From Azotimanducus chitobiosivorans (lineage in GTDB: Bacteria; Pseudomonadota; Gammaproteobacteria; Pseudomonadales; Azotimanducaceae), in the NCBI GenBank assembly GCA_965200235.1, contig OZ241339.1, positions 3,162,001 to 3,226,000 on the forward strand: DNA of 64,000 nucleotides, in the 5' to 3' direction. This document shows positions 31,018 through 39,935 of the stretch, piece after piece. The position numbers and the translations under genes are program-made. The notes beneath the pieces are model-generated. The model searched no databases and was not told where the DNA came from. It was given only the letters and a program-made list of their open reading frames with translations. Each line of letters starts with the position of its first letter. Within the stretch, counting starts at the first letter, position 1.

Positions 31018-31667
31018 GTTTCACCTATCCGCTTTAATCCCTCAATACGCTTAATCCACGTATCAAAATGCGGGCACTCTCGGCGGATTGTATCCAAGCC
31101 GATGTCGATGGCTATCAGAGCACCATGCGAAACTTTCTGGTAGCCGTTGCAGAGCTTCAAAATGCGTTTAGAAGGTGCCGTGGCTTGGTTGTCGTTGATG
31201 TGCTCTGGACTGGCGAAAGAGTTTCTGATTGCTTGCAAACGGTCAACGACTTTAGCATCGTCGAACCATTCGCCGAACGCTGCGGGCTTGCTAAACAACA
31301 AGCCTTCATATTCATGCCTGAGGATATGTGCAATGAAGTTTCTTTGACCAATGTCTTGCTGAAAGGCTTGCTCGACGCTTCTCGCTCTTGTCATCGAGTC
31401 TCCGGGTGTCGTCATCGATGGGAAGTCCTTTGGGAGCCCGTAGAAGTCAAGCATCGTCGTTACCCAAGACGTACTGTCCTGTTTGCACTTGTTCTCAACT
31501 TGCTGCCTAATTTGGCTGTATGAAACCGCTCCGCCTCGACTTCCGGGCCTATTGCTCACGACTATAGGATAGAGCCAGATTTCGATACGCTCAAAGTGGG
31601 GAAGCAAGACATCTTTCACGAAGGCTTCCTCGGTCTGCCCTTCGCAAAACACATGCACCCGGGTCAT
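31014..31667 (-). CDS. DUF4276 (TOPRIM-like) protein paired with AAA ATPase
   Basis: A 217-residue protein of the DUF4276 family. The N-terminal 'VHVFCEGQTEEAFVKDVLLP' has the conserved Glu expected of a TOPRIM nuclease fold; 'ILRHEYEGLLFSKP' in the middle supplies another conserved acidic patch. The ATG overlaps the AAA ATPase stop (ATGA) and its own stop overlaps pglZ GTG, so it is fully embedded in the BREX operon. ATPase plus TOPRIM-like pairs are a common defence design (OLD/Gabija-like and PARIS-like systems), but this assignment is by analogy. Confidence 0.8.
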   Translation of the reverse strand: MTRVHVFCEGQTEEAFVKDVLLPHFERIEIWLYPIVVSNRPGSRGGAVSYSQIRQQVENKCKQDSTSWVTTMLDFYGLPKDFPSMTTPGDSMTRARSVEQAFQQDIGQRNFIAHILRHEYEGLLFSKPAAFGEWFDDAKVVDRLQAIRNSFASPEHINDNQATAPSKRILKLCNGYQKVSHGALIAIDIGLDTIRRECPHFDTWIKRIEGLKRIGET

Positions 31668-32749
31668 CGGGACGGTCTCCCGCCCAATATGTTCTTGTGC
31701 CAGAGTTCGCCAAGCGAATATTCTGCGAGCCAGGTCTCCAATTCGTCTGTATTGAGCCTTTGAAGGCGCGTACATGCACCCGCCCGGTCAGCGATGACGA
31801 TGTCCTGCGGCGTAAATTCATTGAGGAGGTCGGTTGATTGCGTCGAAACGATAACTTGACGCATCTTGGAAGCCGAACACAGTAGCGATGCCAGCACCCT
31901 GATGGCAAAGGGGTGTAGCCCGAGTTCTGGTTCATCGATGAGTATAGTTTCCGGCTGCAATTCTTCAGGCTGTAAGAGGATGGTCGCTACGCAGATGAAG
32001 CGCAAAGTGCCGTCAGAGAGAAGATGCGCCTTGAACGGCGTGTCCTTGTCTCTTTCTGTCCACTCCAGCTCAATTTGGTCTTTGCTGTCAGGTTGCGGCC
32101 GGAGTAAAAAATCTCCAAAAAATGGAGCAACTAAGCGGATAGTCTTGACTATCCGATTGTAGTGGCGAGGGTACTGGTTTCTCAGATGTGCGAGAAAAGC
32201 GGCTAAGTTTCGAGCATCCGGCCGCAGGTAGAGATTGTCGTTGATGCCGTGTCGTTGTTTGAGTAGTGCGGTGTCGCTCGTGTCGTGAAAGTGATAGACG
32301 CGCCAGTTCTTCATAACTGGCACAGTGGACTCGTATATCTCGGCGCGCAGCTTCTGACTCTCCACTTCGGATTCAAAGTGCCCCGATTTTGGGTGCCAAT
32401 CTCCATGCTTGTTCCACCAAAGCGCTTCTCTGGCGAACATCATGCGATTGTCCTGAGTTGGCTCTAAGGTAAATTTATAACCGTTGTGGCCAAAATACAC
32501 CTCGGCGCTTAGATGTTCAGTATTCTTGCGGCCAAAATGAAGCAGAGAGTCGGGACCACCTTGTTTGCTCACATACCGTTGTAGCTTGCCATCGAGCAAT
32601 TGCTGAATCAGGCGAAAAAAGCTGATGAAATTGGATTTGCCAGCGCCATTGGCACCTATCAGGACATTCAGGGTTGTCAGTTCCAAATCGCACTCTCGAA
32701 TAGACTTGAAGCCGTGTAGTTTTATTGCGGAGAGTTGATTTGAATTCAT
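31664..32749 (-). CDS. AAA ATPase (AAA_21/RecF-like) of an embedded ATPase-DUF4276 module
   Basis: A 361-residue SMC/ABC-type ATPase. Walker A is 'LIGANGAGKSNFISFFRL' near 30-47, the ABC signature region 'LLSDGTLRFICVATILL' near 243-259, Walker B 'ILIDEPELGLHPFAIRVL' near 268-286, and the H-loop region 'QVIVSTQSTDLLNEF'. No coiled coil long enough for a true SMC is present. A strong ribosome-binding site (AGGAGGTG) lies before ATG. It couples by ATGA to DUF4276. Placement between the BrxU-like nuclease and pglZ suggests an extra defence unit acquired inside the BREX operon. Confidence 0.85.
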   Translation of the reverse strand: MNSNQLSAIKLHGFKSIRECDLELTTLNVLIGANGAGKSNFISFFRLIQQLLDGKLQRYVSKQGGPDSLLHFGRKNTEHLSAEVYFGHNGYKFTLEPTQDNRMMFAREALWWNKHGDWHPKSGHFESEVESQKLRAEIYESTVPVMKNWRVYHFHDTSDTALLKQRHGINDNLYLRPDARNLAAFLAHLRNQYPRHYNRIVKTIRLVAPFFGDFLLRPQPDSKDQIELEWTERDKDTPFKAHLLSDGTLRFICVATILLQPEELQPETILIDEPELGLHPFAIRVLASLLCSASKMRQVIVSTQSTDLLNEFTPQDIVIADRAGACTRLQRLNTDELETWLAEYSLGELWHKNILGGRPSR

Positions 32750-32812
32750 GGCTTCACCTCCTCTTGTGGTTGGAGCGCGTTTTGGCCATCGTGCGGTGAT
32801 AAACGAGCATTC

Positions 32813-34612
32813 TCAACGGCCCGCTCCTTGGAGCTCGAATAATCTGACTGCTTGCTCGGCGAGTTTCGTTGTTCTTTCGTTAATTCGCTCAATGCTCCAG
32901 TCAGCGGCATTGGCGAGATCTTCGTTGAGGCCCAGTTTGTTCTTGTAGCCTACTGGTCGACCTTTATCGTCAGTGCGGTCCCGCTTTTCTTCAAAACTTT
33001 TGTTGCCAAGTGTGCTATTAAATCCAGAAATCGTCAGGTTGCCGAGCTTGTGGACATGTGCCTGCTGTAATTCTTTCGCTCTGTCCTCGTCACCGGCTGC
33101 AATCATAGAAACCCATGGCTGAGGAATCTTCTCCCCTTGCGGAAAGATGTGTTCAATAGTCCACACGTATCGCTTATTCTCAAACTGCCATAAGTCAACC
33201 CAACTCTCCTTGGTCATCGACTGTTCGGCGAGCGCGCACAGGATGAATCTGGTCACACCTACGTTTTCATCGTAAATTGAACTTTCCAGTTTCTGCCGAA
33301 AGGTATCGTTCGAGGCGGAGACGTTCGCAAGTTGTTCTTCTATAGAGCGAAGCACTGCACCTTCATGTTGTCCGCGAATCTTGTCGATTACTGTCATGAA
33401 TAGCCGAGTAAGGTCGCGGGTTGGAGGGGTGTCAGTGAGATTGCGGTGGACGAAAAACCTTACTAGCAATCCGATTATCGATTGCAAATGTGGGGTTGAT
33501 AACCCGAGTTCGCGTTGTTGCATCAATAAATGTAGCAGCAGTAGGTGTGAAGGTGCCCCTTGGATTCTCTCTAAGTCCTTAATGGGCTTCTCGAGGCCGC
33601 TAGAGTCTTCTTCACTACTACGAGAAAGAAGCAACGAGTATCGTTCCCCAGCTACGTTGAGCCTATCGAGGCACTGTCGCGCATCATGATTGATTAGTTT
33701 TTCGAAAATTTGTATCAAATTGGAACGCGTGGCAACCGGTACTTGGTGGATTCTCTTAAGCTGTTCCTTGAATGCGTTGTAATATTGACGAAAGAAACGC
33801 TCTTGGATTGCGTAGTCGTCACCAAGATGTCCTAGAAGCTGATTCCAGCGTTCAAAGTGCTGATCTATCGCACCAGTATCCTTTTGCTCTCTCTCCAAAC
33901 GAGCTAGCAGCTTGTTTTTGATCAGGTCGACGGCTGTAAGTGGCATGCCGCGATCATTCAAAGATTCAAACAGGGTGTATGCATCAGCGTGACTTTCGAC
34001 TTCAATTTTGACTAAACATGCTGTGTTTATTTTTTCAAGAAATTCAATGATCTTTTCGGCGTACTCGTTTTGACCGTGAGACAGTTGGCGCAAGCGATTC
34101 TGAAAGTATCGATACGCTCCAAATATCTTTCGGTTGCCAGCCCACTTTTTCTGGACGCATTTGCCTATGACTTCGTTTTCCGCGAGAACAGACCGATAGT
34201 CAGCATGGTTGTGGTTTTGAACTTGCGGAATCATTCGAATGCGGTCGTTGTCCCCCTTGAGAACAAGTTTCTTCTTCAAGTTGCTTAACTCGGTCCGTTG
34301 GTCTTCGCTTAGCTCCTGACTTCTCAGCTCTTGATAGACAGCAGCAAAAAGCAGCGAGAGCGTCGTCAGTCGCTGCTGTCCGTCAACTAGTTCGAGATTC
34401 AGTGGGGCGTGAGTATCATCTGGCTGATGGATACATATGATGGAGCCAATGTAGTAGCCCTTGTCGTTCTCAAGAATGTCGTCGAACAAGCTTTCCCATT
34501 GACTTTTGCCCCACGAATACTCTCGTTGATAGCGAGGCACTGTATAAACCACCTCATTGCCTTCTATGTTGAAGAGTCGCGATACCTCATAGCTATTTGC
34601 AGATTTAATCAT
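32813..34612 (-). CDS. DUF262-DUF1524 nuclease (BrxU/GmrSD type IV restriction-like)
   Basis: A 599-residue two-domain protein. The N-terminal DUF262 domain has 'VPRYQREYSWGKSQWESLFDD'-type start residues (in part: YTVPRYQREYSWGKSQWE) and the nucleotide-hydrolysis motif 'LVDGQQRLTTLSL' near 75-90. The C-terminal DUF1524 His-Me/HNH nuclease has 'WTIEHIFPQG' near 500 and 'HKLGNLTISGFNSTLGNKSF' near 540. GmrSD-type enzymes, including the BrxU protein of some BREX islands, cut phage DNA carrying modified cytosines and so complement BREX. The start ATG 34612 has GGAG upstream and overlaps the pglX stop by 8 bases. Local GC looks lower than in flanking genes. Confidence 0.87.
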   Translation of the reverse strand: MIKSANSYEVSRLFNIEGNEVVYTVPRYQREYSWGKSQWESLFDDILENDKGYYIGSIICIHQPDDTHAPLNLELVDGQQRLTTLSLLFAAVYQELRSQELSEDQRTELSNLKKKLVLKGDNDRIRMIPQVQNHNHADYRSVLAENEVIGKCVQKKWAGNRKIFGAYRYFQNRLRQLSHGQNEYAEKIIEFLEKINTACLVKIEVESHADAYTLFESLNDRGMPLTAVDLIKNKLLARLEREQKDTGAIDQHFERWNQLLGHLGDDYAIQERFFRQYYNAFKEQLKRIHQVPVATRSNLIQIFEKLINHDARQCLDRLNVAGERYSLLLSRSSEEDSSGLEKPIKDLERIQGAPSHLLLLHLLMQQRELGLSTPHLQSIIGLLVRFFVHRNLTDTPPTRDLTRLFMTVIDKIRGQHEGAVLRSIEEQLANVSASNDTFRQKLESSIYDENVGVTRFILCALAEQSMTKESWVDLWQFENKRYVWTIEHIFPQGEKIPQPWVSMIAAGDEDRAKELQQAHVHKLGNLTISGFNSTLGNKSFEEKRDRTDDKGRPVGYKNKLGLNEDLANAADWSIERINERTTKLAEQAVRLFELQGAGR

Positions 34613-35869
34613 CGTTGTCTCCTTTTGCGACGCGTTTTTCCGCAAGCGTCAAGTGATAATCGTTGATACGTTCGCCTTGGAACAGATGGAACCAAGGTGC
34701 TGTTTTAATGTCCTTACCGCGGTCCTTAGTCCATTTAATGTTGGGCTTGTCGCGTAGGATGCCAGCGCCTTTCTTGCCGACATCGGGCACGGAGAGGAAT
34801 GGACGAATATTGAGGCGGATGCCATCGTTGATGTCCGGTTTCCAGCCGATAGGCTGTTCTTCAAGCGGTTTCCAGCGCGCGAAAATATCGTAGGGCGCTT
34901 CGCCTTCAAGGATGGTCTCTAGCTGCTTCTTGAGGTTTTCTGCGGCTGCGAAGCGTTCTTCGGCTCCGTCTACGCCTTGAGTGATGCCCTGCTTCTGGCG
35001 ATTCATCCAATCGCCGAGGTAGGTATAGATCAATGTTTCGAGTAGCTTGGCATCGAGTTTGTGATAGTTGACCAAGGCTGAGAATCCTTCGCGGAGACCA
35101 TCCCAGATATGCCAGATGAATGGACGGTTGTAGAAGAGTTTACAGTGCTGCGTGAAGAACTTGTCGCGTAGCCAAGTTTCCAATGTTTCGCCCGAGTGCT
35201 CGGCGCTGTCCAACAGGGCGGCAAGGATGTCGTTGGACCACGTATCGCCATAGGCAGCGGCGAGCATGTCGATGAGTCGCTCGGTCGCCGAAGCTTCTCC
35301 ACGCACGGGTGGGATGCAGACGATGCCGTCTTTGTCGGCATAGACCACCAAGGCTTCGCATCGATTGACCCAATCGCGCTGTTCGTCGGCCAGCTCCATA
35401 TCTGCATCCAACTCTGCCGGCCATTGGTAGCCCAAGAGACGAGCGACCGCGATTTGAAGCACATCCTGATCAATTTTTGGCGTGCCTTGGACGGTCCATT
35501 TCTTGTCTTCATCCCAAACCACCGAGCCGCATGGGTGACCATGGAATATCCATTGTGTGGGATCATCCGAATAAGGCTTGGGCAGGCCGTTCGGGTAGCT
35601 CTGTTCGGCGACTTCTGTCCAGTAGTTGAGGTCAAATGGAACTTTGACCAGCGTCGCATTGGTAACGTTTAGCTTTTGGTCAATGCGGCGTACAGCCTCA
35701 TTGTATTCGGGGGAGGAGCAGAAGCACCAAACTGCAGCAAGCTCATTCCCCGTGAGCGGCCCGATCGCGCTCGAATTGTTGTCGAAAAGTTCACCGCCGT
35801 AGAGCGTTACTGGCAGAGAACCCATCTGCGATGCAACGATCCCTCTTCTATTCCATGCCCCCCCCCCCC
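34605..35869 (-). CDS. pglX: PglX C-terminal part, after the G-tract frameshift
   Basis: About 420 codons in a different frame from the methyltransferase part. Directly after the G tract the sequence reads 'AWNRRGIVASQMGSLPVTLY' followed by 'GGELFDNNSSAIGPL', a conserved PglX stretch that normally follows the catalytic domain; the target-recognition and C-terminal helical regions follow. In the sequenced allele this part is not reached in frame; independent translation could begin at ATG 35825. It shares the reading frame of the PglX N-terminal fragment at 37755-38075. The end overlaps the BrxU-like start. Confidence 0.8.
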
Positions 35870-37755
35870 TGTATACGTACGCCTTCACGGCGCTCAAGGT
35901 AGATGTTGCCTTCTTCACCCCAGTGTAGGACATGCTCTCGACCTCCATAGTGTTTAGTTTCAATGACTGTGCTTTGCTGGAATCGCCATTCGTCGTCTCG
36001 CCGCGGAAACTCCCAGAACTTTCGGCCGAAACACTGATAGTCTCCGGTAGCGATTCCTTGGAACGCAGATGCATGTAAGTCGAGCAATGGACCCTCTGAT
36101 TCGTTGATTGCTACACGTGAATCTGGGTTCTCCAACTGCTTTGACTGCCTGACGCTTTTGATCTCTGTCGCCAGCAACTGCGCCGCCTTTCCTGCGGCGG
36201 CACGGGATTCCGCCACATCCATGCCACGGATCAGATTGGCCTCTTTGCCACTATCGAACAGCTTGCCTGAAGCGATTCCCGCATTGCCGCGACTCATCAC
36301 GATCAAAACCGCCTTGACGACTTCACCGCTGATGGTGTCAAAGGCACCCGACCCTAATCGAGCGATCAGGTGCCAAGTCTCGTCTATTAGCAGCTTTTGA
36401 CGCAACTTCTTGTAGCTGGTCAGAAAAAGCCAATTCTGCGGCGAGACGAAGCTAATGCTACCACCTACGCTGCAGAGACTTAAACAGCGCTCAAGAAAGA
36501 CAGTCGCCAAGTCGTTTTTCGCGGCCGAATAGTGCTTCAAGCAAAAATCGCGCAAGCGTTCATCCTGCCTGCCTCGCGTAAGATACGGCACATTGGTGAT
36601 GATCCATTGATAGCGGTTGGCGAGCAACGCGGCAGCCTTCGCGACGCCACTCGCAACGACACCTACTTCGGACTGTTCCATGTCAGTTTCATCATCAAGC
36701 GCGGCTGTGAGTAGCGGATGGACTCGTTCCCAATTCAGTTCAAGCAAGGAGCCGCTCTTGAGTCCAGCTTCCGGTTTGATGAGACTTCCGAGCAGCGGCG
36801 CATCTTGGAACTGCTCGTAGAGTTCTTCGAGCGCAATTTCAAGGTTGGTATCGCCCCGTGTGAGCGCGAGCCAGTCGTTCTTTTTGACGTTGATCGCTAA
36901 TCCAGAACAGGCGATATGTAGCTCCGGTAGTGCCCGGTAGCCGCCTGAGTCGGGATATTTCCATGCGGCGAGGGCGAGCGCGAACACCGCGACTTCCACG
37001 CAGCGTGGATCGAGTTCCAATCCGTGAATATTTTCTCGCAGCACTGCATCGACGGCTTCCTTGGCCGAGAGATTGTCGCATTCCATACGCATTGGCACGA
37101 GCATCAAGAAGGCCGCCACAAGGAAGTGGCCGGAGCCGCAGCAGGGGTCGAGGGTTTTTAGGTCGGTGAGTTGTTCGGGCCAACCGCTGAAGGTTCCGGC
37201 TGCGGGTGCCCAGATCTCTTCCTCTCCATGATGGCGAGAGGGGATTTTCGTGAAGCGAAGATAGTCCAACGAGACACCGGGAATAGATGCCCTCTGACGC
37301 AGTTCCTCTTCGCTGCTAGCATCTTGCAGGTCTGACTCGGTCAGGCGCCTCGCTGCCCACCATGCGCCGAGCGAGTTGTCGAGCAGGAAGCTGACCATAT
37401 AGGGTTCGGTGAAGAGTTGCGTGACCGCCGGCAGTTCGCGTCCGCCGATCTTGTTCTCGGATGCGTTGACCTCGTCTTTGCGCTTGGCCTGCCAGAACTG
37501 ATACACCCAGCCGAGGCTATCGGATGCGGTGAACACTTCGTTTGGCAAGTCAGCGACCATGCGCTCGAGCATTTGTTGATGTTCCGGCGGTAGCGTCAGT
37601 TGAAAGACCGGTGAATCGACTCGGAAGATCTGCGGCAACATTGTGGCCGCATAGCGTGCCGCAAGTTCCCATCCGTTGGCGGCGCCCTCATCGGCGGCGA
37701 GGTCTTCGCACTCATCGAGTGTGACCGAGATTGGTTCGTCCGGGTCGGGATACAT
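35848..37755 (-). CDS. pglX: PglX adenine-methyltransferase part (BREX type I), truncated by the G tract
   Basis: 635 codons from ATG 37755. This is the catalytic part of the BREX N6-adenine DNA methyltransferase, which marks host DNA and is needed for exclusion. SAM-binding motif I 'TLDPCCGSGHFLVAAF' and catalytic 'IITNVPYLTRGRQDERLRD' (the NPPY-type motif) are present, plus 'ISFVSPQNWLFLTSYKKLR'. Homologous sequence continues upstream to about 37779, where a one-base deletion breaks the join to the N-terminal fragment. The start ATG shares its A with the stop of that fragment (TGATG), so termination-reinitiation is possible. The frame ends at 35848 just after the G tract. Confidence 0.9.
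   Translation of the reverse strand: MYPDPDEPISVTLDECEDLAADEGAANGWELAARYAATMLPQIFRVDSPVFQLTLPPEHQQMLERMVADLPNEVFTASDSLGWVYQFWQAKRKDEVNASENKIGGRELPAVTQLFTEPYMVSFLLDNSLGAWWAARRLTESDLQDASSEEELRQRASIPGVSLDYLRFTKIPSRHHGEEEIWAPAAGTFSGWPEQLTDLKTLDPCCGSGHFLVAAFLMLVPMRMECDNLSAKEAVDAVLRENIHGLELDPRCVEVAVFALALAAWKYPDSGGYRALPELHIACSGLAINVKKNDWLALTRGDTNLEIALEELYEQFQDAPLLGSLIKPEAGLKSGSLLELNWERVHPLLTAALDDETDMEQSEVGVVASGVAKAAALLANRYQWIITNVPYLTRGRQDERLRDFCLKHYSAAKNDLATVFLERCLSLCSVGGSISFVSPQNWLFLTSYKKLRQKLLIDETWHLIARLGSGAFDTISGEVVKAVLIVMSRGNAGIASGKLFDSGKEANLIRGMDVAESRAAAGKAAQLLATEIKSVRQSKQLENPDSRVAINESEGPLLDLHASAFQGIATGDYQCFGRKFWEFPRRDDEWRFQQSTVIETKHYGGREHVLHWGEEGNIYLERREGVRIQGGGGME
35858..35869 (-). repeat. 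12-bp poly-G tract in pglX (candidate phase-variation switch)
   Basis: Twelve C on the + strand (12 G on the coding strand). With 12 G the methyltransferase part ends 'RIQGGGGME' and stops at 35848. With 11 (or 8 or 14) G it would read 'RIQGGGAWNRRGIVASQM' and continue through the conserved C-terminal half. It is the only homopolymer of this length I saw in the window. Slipped-strand changes at such tracts are the usual basis of ON/OFF switching of restriction-type genes. Confidence 0.9.
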
Positions 37756-38075
37756 CAACAGATCATTCTCGGCCAGAAGCGCGCAAATAGCATTCGGTGC
37801 CAATGCTCGTAAGCGGTTTTTTCGATGAGGCGATCGATTGCCTGTGCGCCGTTTACGGCGCGCTGGTCGCCCAACTGGCGCCCGTGTGCCCGCAATCGAC
37901 GCCGCAGGTCGCGGTCTTCCTCGGTCAGGTGAGCAAATGGCGCAGTTTCACCAACACCGAAGTGTTCGAGCACTGCGCGAGCAGCGGCCTCTGCGGTGTC
38001 GCGTGCGCCCTTAACGATGCGTTCGAGCTGGTTTCGGAGTGACTTGTCTAGCGGATGCATGTGTGTTTCGCTCAT
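37755..38075 (-). CDS. pglX: PglX N-terminal fragment, cut off by a -1 frameshift
   Basis: 106 residues matching the PglX N-terminus: 'MHPLDKSLRNQLERIVKGAR' (from residue 6), 'LRAHGRQLGDQRAV', 'DRLIEKTAYEHWHRMLFARF'. After ARF the frame turns to WPRMIC and stops, whereas the +1 frame gives LLAENDLLMYPD (family expectation ARFLAENDLLMYP), so one C near 37774-37779 (TTCTGGCC for TTCCTGGCC) seems to be missing. A sequencing or assembly error is possible, but the run is short. ATG 38075 is preceded directly by the half-site array. Confidence 0.8.
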   Translation of the reverse strand: MSETHMHPLDKSLRNQLERIVKGARDTAEAAARAVLEHFGVGETAPFAHLTEEDRDLRRRLRAHGRQLGDQRAVNGAQAIDRLIEKTAYEHWHRMLFARFWPRMIC

Positions 38076-38100
38076 CCTATGCGCGTTCTAACGCTCGCGA

Positions 38101-38219
38101 GCATTGAAACGAGCATTGACACGTGCCATCGCTCGTTCTATGCAAAATTCTATGAGTTTTTTCATAGAAATCGCATAGAAATGTTTCTATGCAAAAATCA
38201 ATGCGAATGCGCATTGAAA
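38101..38219. promoter_or_regulatory. Array of GCAT(A/T)GAAA half-sites upstream of pglX
   Basis: At least nine copies of a short word lie in both orientations within 119 bp. GCATTGAAA is at 38101 and 38211, GCATTGAC at 38113, TTCTATGC at 38136, TTCTATGA at 38148, TCATAGAAA at 38162, GCATAGAAA at 38173, TTTCTATGC at 38184 and TCAATGC at 38198. Two pairs form perfect hairpins: 38173-38181 with 38184-38192 (2-nt loop) and 38148-38155 with 38162-38169. The array covers the gap before pglX and the last codons of the AlbA_2 gene. It looks like a multi-site operator or a structured leader. Confidence 0.65.
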
Positions 38220-39919
38220 TGCTCATAGCGAGCCCATCTGCGTTCACCGACCTGTCGGATGTGCTCATTTTCCCGAATCAGTTCCTTCATCAATTGCCGA
38301 GCTTGGCTTCGGCTCACGCGGGTGATCTGCCGAATCTCCCTGTTGCTCAGTCCTTGCTCGTGCCGGCGGGCGCGCTCCGCAAGAACGCTGAGAATCCGTG
38401 TCTTGGCCGCATCCCAGTCGATGCGTCGGCGCGCTTCTCCCGCTTTCCCTTCAGCCAAGCGGCTGTATAGGTGCGAGCTGATGCACCAGTAAGCACCGCG
38501 GCCGCTGCCTCCGTGTTCTATGTACCCGGAGGCTTCCATGCCGGACAGCCGCTCGCGAACTTCAGCCTCGCTTCGCTGACAAAGAGTGGCCGCGCTTCCG
38601 GTATTCACTTCGGGATGCTGAAGCAAATGTTGCAGCAGCAGCAATTCATCCACGTCCAAAAAGTGTCCATGCTTGCTCTCTTCGGCCACGAACAGGCGAA
38701 ATTCGGCGTTCAATTCTGTTTTCGGGAAACTCACCGTGACGGATTCTCCCACCTCATGAATGAGCGGCGGCTCCTTGCCCTCAATCAGTAGCGCGGTGAA
38801 CATCCGACCGATGCCGAGGTTGCTGCGGTTGACGAGACGCAGACGAGTAAGCGCTTCAACCAAGAGAGGGTTTCTTGCGGCGGGTGTGTGATGAAGAATG
38901 TTGTCCGGAGTGATCCCGCTGATCAATCCGCCGTTGTTCCCGACTTCGAGTCGATCAGCGTAGAGCTTGACCATCACCGGCCCGGCGATGCGAAGGTCAA
39001 GATGCGAAAAAGCGTTCATCAATGCCTCGCGCAAGGCAATGTGCGGCCAGGTGTGGTACTCAAAATGGAATAAGCCTTTCACATGTGTGGTGATCGGATT
39101 AAACGGGACGAGCAGATCTTCAATTCGCTGTACAGACAAGGGCAGGGCGCTGACGCGGTCTTCTCGAATGCCATAGTCAGTGTCCGATGTCATTTGCAGG
39201 AAGGTCCAGTTGTGGCCGGGCACATGTTCGCGGATCGCTCCTTCATCGCCTACGAGCAGGAGCGCTGCGCGAGTGAGTTGGCCGCGCTGAACGAGCCCGA
39301 GTGCGGTGAGCAGCTCTGCATCGGATAGCCTCGGCAGATCATCCGGCGCTCTCTCATTGACCGCTTGATCTCGCAACGCCTCAAATGCTGTGGCGGATAG
39401 CAGGGCGGTGTCCATTTTGGCGATGCATTCCGCCGTGTAGTCGGTTTCTCCGGTTTCCACGCCGATTTTGCGACGCAAGGTGCCGGTGAGCGGCACGCAA
39501 TCCTTACTGATGCGAACAGTGCCTCGACCAGCCGTATCTGTATAGGGCGGCATGCCCGGGTGGATTTGCATCACGAGCAGTCTGCCCGTGCCTTCAGGTA
39601 CAGTCATTTCCTCAAAGACAGGCGTGATCTTGGGGTCCGTTTGGTCGTATACAGACTTCCTGAGAACGTTCGGGTCTACTTCCGGCGGGACGCCTTGGAT
39701 AGCGTGCTCGCGGCCTCTAAGTCGGTCTGCCACACCGAATACAACCGTCCCGCCTCCGCCGTTCGCCATGCACACCGCCATTTCGACCGCAGATTTGACG
39801 GCATTATTGAGACTTCGCGTATCCCATTTCTTGAAGTCGAGGTCTTGACCCTCCAAGTCATCGGCGACGCAGTGGTCGAGTTCCGCGAGTAGAGACTCAA
39901 TGTTGGCGATGGTTTTCAT
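38198..39919 (-). CDS. AlbA_2 / HATPase_c_4 ATP-binding protein of the BREX island
   Basis: A 573-residue protein with the N-terminal AlbA_2 (Schlafen-like) domain, 'LDFKKWDTRSLNNAVKSAVE' near residues 23-42 and 'MANGGGGTVVFGVAD'. A GHKL-type HATPase_c_4 region follows ('ALREALMNAFSHLDL', then 'LEVGNNGGLISGITPDN') and a C-terminal winged-helix portion ('GLSNREIRQITRVSRSQARQLMKEL'). Such proteins often sit between brxC and pglX in BREX loci; a regulatory or accessory defence role is inferred. ATG 39919 is chosen over the upstream in-frame start because brxC ends at 39936. The DNA-binding tail makes it a candidate for recognising the adjacent half-site array. Confidence 0.82.
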   Translation of the reverse strand: MKTIANIESLLAELDHCVADDLEGQDLDFKKWDTRSLNNAVKSAVEMAVCMANGGGGTVVFGVADRLRGREHAIQGVPPEVDPNVLRKSVYDQTDPKITPVFEEMTVPEGTGRLLVMQIHPGMPPYTDTAGRGTVRISKDCVPLTGTLRRKIGVETGETDYTAECIAKMDTALLSATAFEALRDQAVNERAPDDLPRLSDAELLTALGLVQRGQLTRAALLLVGDEGAIREHVPGHNWTFLQMTSDTDYGIREDRVSALPLSVQRIEDLLVPFNPITTHVKGLFHFEYHTWPHIALREALMNAFSHLDLRIAGPVMVKLYADRLEVGNNGGLISGITPDNILHHTPAARNPLLVEALTRLRLVNRSNLGIGRMFTALLIEGKEPPLIHEVGESVTVSFPKTELNAEFRLFVAEESKHGHFLDVDELLLLQHLLQHPEVNTGSAATLCQRSEAEVRERLSGMEASGYIEHGGSGRGAYWCISSHLYSRLAEGKAGEARRRIDWDAAKTRILSVLAERARRHEQGLSNREIRQITRVSRSQARQLMKELIRENEHIRQVGERRWARYEHFNAHSH

Positions 39920-39935
39920 GGTTCCAACGCGACTT

